A stretch of 30,875 bases of DNA from an uncultured Bacteroidaceae bacterium (GTDB lineage Bacteria; Bacteroidota; Bacteroidia; Bacteroidales; Bacteroidaceae). A program made the translations under genes and the position numbers. Of this stretch, positions 1 to 8,672 are shown in pieces. The notes beneath the pieces were generated by a model. The model was not told where the DNA came from. It did not search any database and saw nothing but the letters and a program-made list of their open reading frames with translations. The stretch lies in contig CAKRRN010000029.1 of the NCBI GenBank assembly GCA_934394435.1, forward strand, positions 1-30,875. The letters are read 5' to 3'. Within the stretch, counting starts at the first letter, position 1. Each line of letters begins with the position of its first letter.

Positions 1-1
1 C

Positions 2-3000
2 CTGAGTGAGCGTATGGGATATTGGGTGGATATGGAGCACCCCTATATCACATACGACAACAAGTATATCGAGACACTCTGGTGGTTGCTCAAGCAACTC
101 TACCAGAAGGATCTTCTCTACAAGGGTTACACCATCCAGCCCTATAGCCCTGCTGCAGGTACAGGTCTGTCAAGCCACGAGCTGAACCAGCCTGGATGTT
201 ATCGCGATGTGAAAGACACCACTGTCACTGCACAATTCAAGTTGACAGACAAGGCTCCCTTTGACGCTAAGGGTCTGCCCGTATATTTTCTGGCATGGAC
301 GACAACACCTTGGACACTTCCTTCGAACACAGCATTGTGTGTCGGTCCCAAGATAGAATATGTGGCAGTACATGGTAATAACCCATACAGCGGAGAGGAA
401 GCCGTATACATTTTGGCAGACGCACGTATGGCTTCGCATTTCCCTCCCACCAAAAACGAGGATGGAACAGAAACCGCTCCAGAAGTACTATGGCGTGGAA
501 TGGGACCAGAGTTGGTCGGACTACATTACCAGCAGCTCATGCCATGGGTAAAACCCTGTAAGTTAGAAAACGACCAAGTCGTTGACTGTTCAGCCGAAGC
601 ATTCCGAGTGATTCCCGGAGATTATGTGACAACGGAAGACGGTACGGGTATTGTACATATCGCACCTACGTTCGGTGCTGACGATGCCAAAGTAGCACGC
701 GATGCAGGAATCCCCAGCCTGTTTATTATCGACAAAGCAGGTGACACCAGACCTATGGTTGACTTCCAAGGTAAGTATTTCGTGCGCGAAGACATGCGTG
801 CAGACTTTACGGCCTTGTGCGTCAACGAAGGATACTGGAAGCACAGTGGAGATTATGTAAAGAATGCATACGACCCGAAGTTCAACCAAAACGGCAAATA
901 CGACGAAAAGGCAGCCACCAAGGAAATGGACTTGAACGTGGTGATGGCCATTGAGATGAAGGAAGAGGGTACTGCATTCAAGATTGAAAAGCACGTACAC
1001 AACTACCCACATTGCTGGCGCACAGACAAGCCCATCCTCTACTACCCTCTTGACAGCTGGTTTATCCGCGCATCTAAGGCAAGAGAACGCATGATGGAGC
1101 TGAACAACACCATCCATTGGAAGCCAGAAAGCACTGGTACTGGGCGCTTTGGCAAATGGCTGGAAAATCTGAACGACTGGAACCTTTCACGTAGCCGATA
1201 CTGGGGAACTCCCCTGCCCATATGGCGCAACAGAGACACCAGAGAAGAAATCTGCATCGGTTCGTTGGAAGAACTCTATACAGAGATTGAGAAGAGCGTA
1301 GAAGCAGGTGTGATGAAGAGCAATCCACTCAAGGATAAGGGCTTTGTTCCCGGAGACATGAGTCAGGAGAACTATGACCGCATAGACCTGCACAGACCAA
1401 TGGTTGACGACATCAAACTGGTGGGAGACAGCGGTAGTGTGCTGACCAGAGAGACAGACCTGATAGACGTATGGTTTGACAGCGGTGCCATGCCTTATGC
1501 CCAAGTACACTATCCCTTCGAGAACCGTGATGCCATTGACAAGGGCAAGGCTTTCCCTGCAGACTTCATTGCGGAAGGTGTAGACCAGACACGCGGATGG
1601 TTCTATACACTGCACGCACTGAGCACGATGATATTCAACAGCGTTGCTTATCGCACCGTTATTAGCAACGGACTTGTTTTGGACAAAAACGGCATGAAGA
1701 TGTCTAAGAGACTTGGTAACGCCGTAGACCCATTCAATGCCATTGAGCAATATGGCGCAGACCCTCTACGATGGTATATGATTACCAACAGCGCACCCTG
1801 GGATAACCTAAAGTTTGATGCAGAGGGAGTAAAAGAAGTATCTCGCACATTCTTCGGCAAACTGGCACAAACATACAGCTTCTTGGCTATGTATGCCAAT
1901 GTTGACGGATGGAATTACGAAGAGGCTGACGTTCCCGCAGTGGAAAGACCAGAGATGGACAGATGGCTACTCTCTTGCCTAAACACACTGGTAAAGGATG
2001 TGAAGCAATGTTATGAGGACTACGAGCCAACCAAAGCAGGACGCCTCATACAAGCATTTACCGTGGACCAGGTAAGCAACTGGTTTGTACGACTGAGCAA
2101 GAAGCGTTTCTGGGGAAGTGCCATGAGCATGGACAAACTGAGTGCATACCAGACCCTATACACCTGTCTGGAGACCATAGCACGACTGATGTCGCCCATC
2201 GCACCTTTCTATGCTGATAGATTGTGGCGTGACTTGACAGATGCCACAGGCAAGAAGCCCAATGGAGTGGAAAGCGTACATCTGTGTAAGTTCCCCGAAG
2301 TAGACACCACACGCATTGATTTGGAGCAAGAGGAACGCATGAGACTGGCACAGCAACTGACCTCAATGATTCTGAGTCTGCGCAAGAAAGAGCAAATCGT
2401 AGTGAAACAACCACTTCAGAAGGTGGCTATACCTGCTACGGATGCTCTCCAGAGACAACGTCTGGAAGCTATGAAGCAACTCATCCTGGACGAAGTTAAT
2501 GTAAAGGAAATGGAGTTTGTTGAGGCTGAAGGAGTTCTGGTTAAACAAGTGAAGTGTAACTTCAGAATCATGGGAAAGAAGTTCGGTGCACAGATGAAGA
2601 ACGTGAACGCTGCTGTACAAGCCATGACACAACAGCAGATAAGCCAACTGGAACACGAAGGAGCTATTGCGTTGACCTTGGAGAACGGTACTACAGCCAA
2701 CATAGAACTGAGCGATGTGGATATCTTCAGTCAGGACATCCCTGGATGGAGCGTTGCCAACGAGGGCACACTGACAGTAGCTTTGGATCTGGAAATATCA
2801 GACAACCTCAGACTGGAAGGTATGGCTCGCGAACTGGTTCGCAGCATACAAAGCCTACGTAAGGAGAGTGGTTTTGAAATAACAGACCGTATTCACGTTA
2901 CGATTCCAGAAAGCGAAGAGAACAAACGCTGTCTGGACCAGTTTAGCCAATACATCGCCCAACAGGTGCTGGCAGATGACATCAAGGCTGAAGGCTCCGA

Positions 3001-3022
3001 GTTGAGCGTAAGAAAAGTGTAG
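2..3022 (+). CDS. ileS: Isoleucine--tRNA ligase, 5'-truncated by window edge
   Basis: Cytosolic class I aminoacyl-tRNA synthetase that charges tRNA-Ile. The reading frame is open from base 2, so the start codon and the N-terminal HIGH motif lie upstream of the window; about 1006 residues are visible. The catalytic-core signature KMSKR is present (GMKMSKRLGN, near base 1693), preceded by WFDSG (near base 1471). The anticodon-binding helical domain follows, then a long C-terminal extension that includes a conserved FRIMGKKFGAQMK stretch. The length and this extension fit the long (IleRS2-like) form that I associate with Bacteroidetes; family knowledge links that form to lower mupirocin sensitivity, which is inference here. 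The CDS ends in TAG at 3020-3022. The next gene begins 74 bp downstream on the same strand. The enzyme identity is secure; the subtype is less certain. Confidence 0.97.
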   Translation: MSERMGYWVDMEHPYITYDNKYIETLWWLLKQLYQKDLLYKGYTIQPYSPAAGTGLSSHELNQPGCYRDVKDTTVTAQFKLTDKAPFDAKGLPVYFLAWTTTPWTLPSNTALCVGPKIEYVAVHGNNPYSGEEAVYILADARMASHFPPTKNEDGTETAPEVLWRGMGPELVGLHYQQLMPWVKPCKLENDQVVDCSAEAFRVIPGDYVTTEDGTGIVHIAPTFGADDAKVARDAGIPSLFIIDKAGDTRPMVDFQGKYFVREDMRADFTALCVNEGYWKHSGDYVKNAYDPKFNQNGKYDEKAATKEMDLNVVMAIEMKEEGTAFKIEKHVHNYPHCWRTDKPILYYPLDSWFIRASKARERMMELNNTIHWKPESTGTGRFGKWLENLNDWNLSRSRYWGTPLPIWRNRDTREEICIGSLEELYTEIEKSVEAGVMKSNPLKDKGFVPGDMSQENYDRIDLHRPMVDDIKLVGDSGSVLTRETDLIDVWFDSGAMPYAQVHYPFENRDAIDKGKAFPADFIAEGVDQTRGWFYTLHALSTMIFNSVAYRTVISNGLVLDKNGMKMSKRLGNAVDPFNAIEQYGADPLRWYMITNSAPWDNLKFDAEGVKEVSRTFFGKLAQTYSFLAMYANVDGWNYEEADVPAVERPEMDRWLLSCLNTLVKDVKQCYEDYEPTKAGRLIQAFTVDQVSNWFVRLSKKRFWGSAMSMDKLSAYQTLYTCLETIARLMSPIAPFYADRLWRDLTDATGKKPNGVESVHLCKFPEVDTTRIDLEQEERMRLAQQLTSMILSLRKKEQIVVKQPLQKVAIPATDALQRQRLEAMKQLILDEVNVKEMEFVEAEGVLVKQVKCNFRIMGKKFGAQMKNVNAAVQAMTQQQISQLEHEGAIALTLENGTTANIELSDVDIFSQDIPGWSVANEGTLTVALDLEISDNLRLEGMARELVRSIQSLRKESGFEITDRIHVTIPESEENKRCLDQFSQYIAQQVLADDIKAEGSELSVRKV

Positions 3023-3096
3023 ACTACTAAGAGCGGAAGCCTTTATAGATATCGAAAGAATACATTATAATAGACTTACTTTTAGCATAAACAGTT

Positions 3097-3486
3097 ATGG
3101 AAGAGAAACTCAGATATTCCGATGAGGAACTGGAGGAGTTCCGACAGATTATTCTGGAGAAGCTCAAGGTAGCAAGACGCGACTATGAGGTTCTCTTGGA
3201 TCAATTGAGTAATCGCAACAACAACGGGGTGGATGACACCATGCCTACGTACCACATTCTGGAAGAAGGAAGTGAGACGCAGAGCAAAGAGGCTCTGATA
3301 AGCATGGCAGCTCGGTCGCAGAAGTTCATCCAAGGGCTTGAGGCTGCTTTGGTGCGCATAGACAACAAGACGTATGGCATCTGTCGCGAGACTGGCAAAC
3401 TCATACCCAAAGAACGACTCCGAGCTGTTCCGCATGCAACTCTCTCCATTGAAGCAAAAAATGCCAGAGACAAAAAGCATCGCTAA
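3097..3486 (+). CDS. TraR/DksA-family transcription regulator with degenerate zinc finger
   Basis: A 129-residue homologue of DksA/TraR, proteins that reach RNA polymerase through its secondary channel and modulate initiation, often with ppGpp. The N-terminal half (residues 1 to about 80) is charged and helical, as expected for the coiled coil, with a glutamate-rich start (EEKLRYSDEELEEF). The C-terminal zinc-finger region reads YGICRETGKLIPKERL then AVPHATLSIEAK. Against the canonical C4 pattern, only the first Cys remains; the others are Thr, Ser and Ala. Zinc binding by this site is therefore unlikely, though the fold is recognisable, and this degenerate form is what I expect in Bacteroidetes. 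It sits between ileS and lspA, probably in one rightward unit. Family assignment is strong; its regulatory targets are unknown. Confidence 0.9.
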   Translation: MEEKLRYSDEELEEFRQIILEKLKVARRDYEVLLDQLSNRNNNGVDDTMPTYHILEEGSETQSKEALISMAARSQKFIQGLEAALVRIDNKTYGICRETGKLIPKERLRAVPHATLSIEAKNARDKKHR

Positions 3487-3576
3487 AAGAGTGAGGTCCA
3501 CAAATTCCCATCGAGCAACCTATATATAATGTATAGATGCGTAACAGAGGGATAAGCAAACGATAACTCCAATTAA

Positions 3577-4185
3577 ATGATGACAAGAAGAAAACTTCAG
3601 GCTGCATCAGCCATACTGCTCTCACTGATGATTCTTCTGGGAGACCAGATTATCAAGATTTCGGTAAAGACTCACATGTATATGCATGAGAGCATCCATG
3701 TAACAGACTGGTTTCAGATACTGTTTACAGAGAACCGTGGCATGGCTTTTGGAGCTGAGTTTCTAAACAAGTATTTTCTCACATCTTTCCGAATTGTTGC
3801 AGTGGCTATACTTACCTATATTATAGTCCGCAACATTCGTAAGGGTGTTTCCTGGGGGCTTCTTCTATGTCTTGTACTGATTACAGCAGGAGCAGCAGGA
3901 AATATCATTGACTGTCTGTTTTATGGCATGATATTCAACAATCCTCCTGCTCCCATGGTGGCAGAGTTTGTCCCATGGGGAACAGGATATGACACACTGA
4001 TGATGGGACGTGTGGTGGATATGTTCTACTTCCCATTGGTAGAATGGAATTGGCCTGATTGGATGCCCTTTGCAGGTGGCAATCATTTCATTTTCTTCAG
4101 CCCGATTTTCAATTTGGCAGATGCCTGTATCTCATGTGGTGTCATCGCATTGTTGATTTTCTACCGTAGAGTATTCCAGTCATGA
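3577..4185 (+). CDS. lspA: Lipoprotein signal peptidase (signal peptidase II)
   Basis: Inner-membrane aspartyl protease that cleaves the signal peptide of diacylglyceryl-modified prolipoproteins. The 202-residue protein has four hydrophobic segments. The catalytic aspartates are visible as D112 in GNIIDCLFYG and D182 in FNLADACISCG, and the N-terminal DQIIK motif is at about residues 23-27. The loop between the two catalytic motifs is long (about 70 residues) compared with E. coli LspA, as is usual in Bacteroidetes. The stop codon overlaps the next start codon in an ATGA arrangement (4182-4185). That next gene encodes a predicted lipoprotein, so enzyme and a likely substrate appear translationally coupled. 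The first ATG follows an A-rich stretch and starts directly before the first membrane segment, so the start is credible. Confidence 0.97.
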   Translation: MMTRRKLQAASAILLSLMILLGDQIIKISVKTHMYMHESIHVTDWFQILFTENRGMAFGAEFLNKYFLTSFRIVAVAILTYIIVRNIRKGVSWGLLLCLVLITAGAAGNIIDCLFYGMIFNNPPAPMVAEFVPWGTGYDTLMMGRVVDMFYFPLVEWNWPDWMPFAGGNHFIFFSPIFNLADACISCGVIALLIFYRRVFQS

Positions 4186-5237
4186 TTCACATGAGTCGTC
4201 AGATTCTACATTCTTTGTTGGCAATATGTCTGCTGCAGGTCGTTCTTGTCGGATGTAAGCCCAAACGTCCTGCAGGTATACTCTCACCAACAGATATGGA
4301 GAATCTGCTGGTGGATTATCATCTGGCACAAGGCATGGCACAGGCAAGCAATACAGGCAATGAAGATGAGTTACGGTACATATATATACGTGCTGCGCTG
4401 AGAAAGCATCATGTAGAGGAAGCCGTTTTCGACTCTTCGATTGTTTATTACAGCAAGAACTCCGAACAGATGGCCATCATCTATGACCATGTACGAAACA
4501 GGTTAGAGGCTCTTGCGGGGTCAGGACAAAACGAGTCGCAGTCTGGAAATGCAAGCAAATATGCCAACCTAACAAATCAAGGCGATACAGCCAGCGTATG
4601 GGAAGGCACCCGACAGGCGGTCCTCACACAGGACATTCTCAACAATCTGCTGACCCTGACCTGGCAAGCTGATACAGCTGTAAGGAAAGGAGACTCATAT
4701 ATCTGGCACTGTGTCACACAGAAGGTTGCACAAAATAGTCTGCCCAACACCTTCGCACAGATGATTATCAGATACGAGAATGACACGACGGTCAGCACCA
4801 CTACGCGTATTCTGGGGGATCAGGAATTGGAACTTTACTGGCAACCCTACCCTCCTCTGGATAGCATAAAGGCAAAGACCGTGACCCTTATGGTCTATAT
4901 GTCATCAGCAGACATCGGGGGAGATAACCAGCAACAGAGGCGACAGCAGGCTTTGGCATTACTGCTCAGAGACATATCCCTCATACGTATTCATGCAAAA
5001 AAAACGGAGCCTCTGCAGAAAACAGATAGTGTGACGCTAAAGCAAGATACACTACAACAGTCGGATACAACACATGCTGCCGAGCGTGTGCCTGAAGCAT
5101 CACCAAACAGGCTCACCCCAGCACAACTGCGTGATGCACATCCTCATGCTGCCACCATACAGGTGCGCAAGGAAAGACCTGGACATCCATTCGCTCCAGC
5201 CCGACCTGTACGTAACAATCGCAACAGAAGGCGATAA
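4182..5237 (+). CDS. DUF4296-type lipoprotein
   Basis: Predicted envelope lipoprotein of 351 residues and unknown function. The N-terminus has a hydrophobic segment ending in a lipobox, VLVGC, with the modified cysteine at residue 25. The residues after Cys are Lys-Pro-Lys-Arg, not the acidic run associated with surface export in this phylum. Residues 35 to about 115 match the DUF4296 pattern as I know it (LSPTDMENLLVDYHLAQGMA, helical). The remainder is variable, and the last 70 residues are Gln/Thr/Pro-rich and end in a strongly basic tail (RNNRNRRR). An alternative start lies at 4191 (MSRQ). The 4182 start gives the 4-bp overlap with lspA and either start leaves the signal peptide intact. 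No enzymatic motif is visible. Confidence 0.85.
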   Translation: MIHMSRQILHSLLAICLLQVVLVGCKPKRPAGILSPTDMENLLVDYHLAQGMAQASNTGNEDELRYIYIRAALRKHHVEEAVFDSSIVYYSKNSEQMAIIYDHVRNRLEALAGSGQNESQSGNASKYANLTNQGDTASVWEGTRQAVLTQDILNNLLTLTWQADTAVRKGDSYIWHCVTQKVAQNSLPNTFAQMIIRYENDTTVSTTTRILGDQELELYWQPYPPLDSIKAKTVTLMVYMSSADIGGDNQQQRRQQALALLLRDISLIRIHAKKTEPLQKTDSVTLKQDTLQQSDTTHAAERVPEASPNRLTPAQLRDAHPHAATIQVRKERPGHPFAPARPVRNNRNRRR

Positions 5238-5260
5238 CTTAGTCAGCAAACATCAGCACC

Positions 5261-5461
5261 ATGCACAAGAAAGCATACCATAGGATAAGAACCTCTGACG
5301 GCAAAGAGATTGTGGGTCCCGTCTGTGTACAGGCAGACAATGAAGGAGACCTTGTCGAATGGCATATGCTGACAGCCGAAGAGCCATACACAATATGGAT
5401 AGGCGGTACACTACAGGTTTCTCTATGCTTTCAAGAAGCTATGAGGCTGATGAGGAAATAG
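5261..5461 (+). CDS. Small hypothetical protein (66 aa)
   Basis: A 66-residue ORF starting 23 bp after the DUF4296 gene on the same strand, so probably in the same operon. I do not recognise the family. The protein has no signal peptide or membrane segment, a mixed charge, and looks like a compact beta-rich fold (RTSDGKEIVGPVCVQADN, then YTIWIGGTLQVSL), ending in a short basic helix (EAMRLMRK). The predicted location is cytosolic. The codon use resembles its neighbours, and the position between two co-directional genes makes it more likely real than spurious. No function is proposed. Confidence 0.6.
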   Translation: MHKKAYHRIRTSDGKEIVGPVCVQADNEGDLVEWHMLTAEEPYTIWIGGTLQVSLCFQEAMRLMRK

Positions 5462-5533
5462 AATAATCATACAGAGAGACAGATCTCTGATAAAGACAAC
5501 ACAGATTATATAACAAGAAAACTACACAACACA

Positions 5534-5806
5534 ATGGAAAAAATTATTATCACCGTGGTGGGAAAGGATACCACAGGAATCATCGCACGGGTATGCACTT
5601 ATCTGGCAGAGAGCGGAATCAACATTCTGGATATCACCCAGACTATCGTACAGGGATATTTCAACATGATGATGATTGCAGACATGTCTGCATCTACTAA
5701 AGACTTTGCAGTCATCGCCAGCGAAATGGAGAAAGTAGGTCAGGAACTGGGCGTGCAGATCAAGTGCCAGAAGGAAGCCATTTTCGAGAAGATGCACCGT
5801 ATCTGA
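5534..5806 (+). CDS. ACT domain-containing protein (UPF0237 type)
   Basis: A 90-residue stand-alone ACT domain. The opening MEKIIITVVGKDTTGIIARV and the following ESGINILDITQTIVQGYF give the beta-alpha-beta-beta-alpha-beta ACT pattern with the glycine at the ligand-binding turn (GKDTTGI). ACT domains usually bind an amino acid and regulate a partner. This subfamily (UPF0237) is typically encoded next to a UPF0210/PFL-family protein, as it is here 135 bp downstream. The length is typical and no other domain is fused. The likely role is ligand-dependent control of the neighbour's function, which is inference from conserved pairing; the ligand is unknown. Confidence 0.9.
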   Translation: MEKIIITVVGKDTTGIIARVCTYLAESGINILDITQTIVQGYFNMMMIADMSASTKDFAVIASEMEKVGQELGVQIKCQKEAIFEKMHRI

Positions 5807-5876
5807 GCAATCATCTACAAGGTATCGCCCCTCTTTCTTGTACAAGGGAATATAACACATTAGCATTAAAAACACA

Positions 5877-5945
5877 ATGAAGCGGAAGCCATCTTGGCAT
5901 AGTCATAAACATATGGCCTCTGCGGACAAAAGACAATTCACATGA
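5877..5945 (+). CDS. Possible 22-aa leader ORF overlapping UPF0210 start
   Basis: A short ORF of 22 codons plus stop begins at an ATG preceded by an A-rich tract and ends in TGA at 5943-5945. The stop overlaps the UPF0210 start codon (ATG 5942-5944) in an ATGA arrangement. The peptide would be very basic and rich in His and Lys (WHSHKHM). The overlap suggests translational coupling, but a random ORF of this size is quite possible. No family is recognised. Confidence 0.25.
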   Translation: MKRKPSWHSHKHMASADKRQFT

Positions 5946-7306
5946 TTAGCATAAACGAAGTTCTGGAAACGAACAAGATGGTGGAGGAGGAAACTCTTGA
6001 TGTACGCACCATCACCATGGGCATCAACCTGCTGGAATGCGCAGACAAGGATTTGGACGCATGCTGTCAGAAGATATATGACAAGATAACGACTTTGGCT
6101 CGCGACCTTGTCTCTACAGGCGAGGATATAAGCCGTGAAATAGGAATTCCTATTGTCAACAAGCGTGTATCAATCACTCCCATCAGTCTTGTTGGCGGTG
6201 CATGTTGCCATACGCCAGAAGATTATGTACGTATAGCTCAGACTCTGGATGCAGCAGCCAAGCAGGTGGGCGTGAACTTCCTGGGTGGATACAGCGCAGT
6301 AGTGAGCAAGGGTATGACACGCTCTGACGAGTTGCTTATCCGCTCTATTCCGCAAGCCATGGCTACAACAGAACGTATCTGCAGCAGCGTCAACGTAGGA
6401 AGCACCAAGACGGGTATCAACATGGATGCTGTAAGACTGATGGGTGAGGTGATTTTGCAAACAGCAGAAGCCACCAAGGAAAACGACTCGTTGGGCTGCG
6501 GTAAACTGGTGGTATTGTGTAATGCTCCAGACGACAATCCCTTCATGGCAGGTGCGTTCCATGGTGTGAGCGAAGCAGATGCCATCATCAACGTGGGTGT
6601 GAGCGGTCCGGGTGTAGTACATCATGTACTGAAGGGCATTCGAGGTGCCAGTTTCGAGGTGCTGTGCGAAACCATTAAGAAGACCGCATTCAAGATTACA
6701 CGTGTAGGTCAATATGTGGCTCAAGAGGCTTCACGTCGCCTTGGAATACCCTTTGGTATCATTGACCTCAGTCTGGCACCAACCCCTGCTGTAGGTGACT
6801 CCGTGGCTGATATCCTATGTGAGATTGGTTTGGAACACGCAGGAGCACCTGGTACAACAGCTGCTTTGGCTCTCTTGAACGACCAAGTGAAAAAAGGAGG
6901 CGTTATGGCAAGCAGCTATGTGGGCGGACTCAGCGGTGCTTTTATACCTGTCAGCGAAGATCAAGGAATGATAGATGCGGTACAGGCTGGTGCACTGACA
7001 CTGGAGAAACTGGAGGCTATGACCTGCGTATGTTCAGTAGGACTCGATATGATTGCAATTCCTGGTGACACCCCTGCTACCACCATCAGTGGAATCATCG
7101 CTGATGAGGCTGCCATCGGTATGGTGAACCAAAAGACAACAGCCGTACGTATCATTCCTGTCATTGGAAAGAGCGTGGGAGAAACCGTTGAATTCGGTGG
7201 TCTGCTCGGATATGCTCCCATTATGCCTGTCAACGGATTCAGCTGTGCAGCGTTTGTCAATCGTACAGGACGCATCCCTGCTCCCATCCATTCATTCAAG
7301 AACTAA
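5942..7306 (+). CDS. UPF0210/PFL-family (DUF711) protein
   Basis: A 454-residue cytosolic protein of the UPF0210 family, distantly related to glycyl-radical enzymes of the pyruvate-formate-lyase type by name, though no glycyl-radical motif is claimed here. Recognisable stretches include LDVRTITMGINLLECAD near the start, the conserved central NVGVSGPGVV, and the C-terminal VIGKSVGETVEFGGLLGYAP and NRTGRIPAPIHSFKN. The length matches the family. It follows the ACT-domain gene, its usual partner, and precedes a GH43 gene by only 3 bp. The biochemical activity of the family is not established to my knowledge. The first ATG of the frame is used because the protein begins with the expected MISINEVLETNKM. 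Confidence 0.93.
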   Translation: MISINEVLETNKMVEEETLDVRTITMGINLLECADKDLDACCQKIYDKITTLARDLVSTGEDISREIGIPIVNKRVSITPISLVGGACCHTPEDYVRIAQTLDAAAKQVGVNFLGGYSAVVSKGMTRSDELLIRSIPQAMATTERICSSVNVGSTKTGINMDAVRLMGEVILQTAEATKENDSLGCGKLVVLCNAPDDNPFMAGAFHGVSEADAIINVGVSGPGVVHHVLKGIRGASFEVLCETIKKTAFKITRVGQYVAQEASRRLGIPFGIIDLSLAPTPAVGDSVADILCEIGLEHAGAPGTTAALALLNDQVKKGGVMASSYVGGLSGAFIPVSEDQGMIDAVQAGALTLEKLEAMTCVCSVGLDMIAIPGDTPATTISGIIADEAAIGMVNQKTTAVRIIPVIGKSVGETVEFGGLLGYAPIMPVNGFSCAAFVNRTGRIPAPIHSFKN

Positions 7307-7309
7307 ATA

Positions 7310-8323
7310 ATGATGAAGAAAACGCTATTCCTGTTCATGGCTCTTCTGCTGGCTGTCAACGCGCCAGCAGAAGCTAAAAGCAAGAAACGAAGTGGAAATC
7401 CCATTTTCCACGGTATGTATGCTGATCCTGAGGCGGCTGTCATGGGGGGCAAGTATTGGGTATTCCCCACCTATAGCGCACCCTATGACGAACAACTCTA
7501 CTTTGATGCTTTCTCCAGCACGGATTTAGTGAACTGGACCAAGCATGAGCGTGTACTGGAAAAAAAGAATATCAGTTGGCTACGACGTGCTCTTTGGGCT
7601 CCAGCCATCATTGAGGCCAACAACAAATTCTACCTTTTCTTTGGTGCCAACGATGTGCATCAAGGCGAAGTGGGAGGAATAGGTGTTGCCGTATCAGACA
7701 AACCAGAAGGTCCCTACGTAGATGCGCTGGGGAAGCCATTGATTCAGGAGATTGTAAATGGCGCGCAACCCATTGACCAGTTTGTCTTTCGTGATGATGA
7801 CGGACAGTTCTATATGTATTATGGTGGGTGGAGACATTGCAACATGTGTAAACTGAGTTCTGACCTGCTCTCCGTCATACCTTGGCCAGACGGTCAGTTG
7901 TTTCATGAGGTTACCCCAAGCGAGAGTTACGTGGAAGGACCCTTTATGCTGAAACGCAACGGGAAATACTACTTCATGTGGAGCGAAGGAGGATGGACTG
8001 GACCTGACTACTGTGTGGCATACGCCATTGCCGACACACCCTTCGGTCCCTTTGAACGTAAAGGTAAGATTCTGCAAAAGGATGACAAGGTGGCACGTGG
8101 TGCTGGACATCACTCCGTACTCCAGATTCCCGGCAAGGACGAGTATTACATCGTTTATCATCGCAGACCCCTTGACCAGACAGACGGCAATTACAGAGAG
8201 ACCTGCATAGACAGGCTTGTCTTCCGTGAGGACGGAACTATAGAACCTGTAAAAATGACCTTTGAAGGTGTGGAAGCACGCCCTATCAAGAAAGCTCTAC
8301 GTCAAGCAAAAAAAAATAAATAG
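7310..8323 (+). CDS. Secreted glycoside hydrolase family 43 protein
   Basis: A 337-residue exported enzyme of the five-bladed beta-propeller GH43 family, which includes arabinofuranosidases, xylosidases and exo-galactanases. The signal peptide covers about residues 1-22 (MMKKTLFLFMALLLAVNAPA). The catalytic triad can be placed: general base D39 in YADPE, pKa-modulating D156 in PIDQFVF, and general acid E209 in SYVEGPFM. The typical STDLVNW and LWAPAI motifs are also present. No extra carbohydrate-binding module is fused. Substrate cannot be read from sequence; arabinose- or xylose-containing plant glycans are likely. It lies 3 bp after UPF0210, so is probably co-transcribed with it despite the unrelated function, and is followed by a strong terminator. 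An equally good start is the next ATG at 7313. Confidence 0.92.
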   Translation: MMKKTLFLFMALLLAVNAPAEAKSKKRSGNPIFHGMYADPEAAVMGGKYWVFPTYSAPYDEQLYFDAFSSTDLVNWTKHERVLEKKNISWLRRALWAPAIIEANNKFYLFFGANDVHQGEVGGIGVAVSDKPEGPYVDALGKPLIQEIVNGAQPIDQFVFRDDDGQFYMYYGGWRHCNMCKLSSDLLSVIPWPDGQLFHEVTPSESYVEGPFMLKRNGKYYFMWSEGGWTGPDYCVAYAIADTPFGPFERKGKILQKDDKVARGAGHHSVLQIPGKDEYYIVYHRRPLDQTDGNYRETCIDRLVFREDGTIEPVKMTFEGVEARPIKKALRQAKKNK

Positions 8324-8672
8324 AGGTATTTTCTTTTATCCCGAATCGCCACAAAGACAGATTCGGGATAAAAGATTTTCCTCATTTTCCAAAGCAACAG
8401 AATAAGGCTTTGATGAAAGTTTATCTTCTTGGGAAAACAACCTGTTAACACTCCACAAGTAACAACATAGTATTATTGGGGTTCAGAAGATACTATTTGA
8501 ATAGAGTTTTGAAATAACATTGCTCTTGATTTCATATAATACCATTCACCCAAGTAATATCATAATACAGTTGGAAAAAAAACTGTCATTTAATTCCATA
8601 TAATAAAGATAGCGGCTTATCCGATATCAGACATACCGAAAAAACATACCAAATCAATTTGAGAAGACAACA
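8324..8672. other. Intergenic region before the BspA-type gene
   Basis: This 349-bp gap holds the terminator at 8332-8375 and then AT-rich DNA that must contain the promoter of the BspA-type gene. I found no exact TAnnTTTG box. A 7-bp inverted repeat, ATAGTAT at 8467-8473 with ATACTAT at 8490-8496, and two copies of CATATAATA (8533 and 8597) are the only structures seen. Confidence 0.6.
8332..8375 (+). terminator. Intrinsic terminator after GH43 gene
   Basis: A perfect 16-bp stem joins TCTTTTATCCCGAATC (8332-8347) and its reverse complement (8360-8375) across a 12-nt loop, starting 8 bp after the GH43 stop codon. The downstream arm is followed by TTTTCC. It closes the long rightward block that begins before the window. 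Confidence 0.85.
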
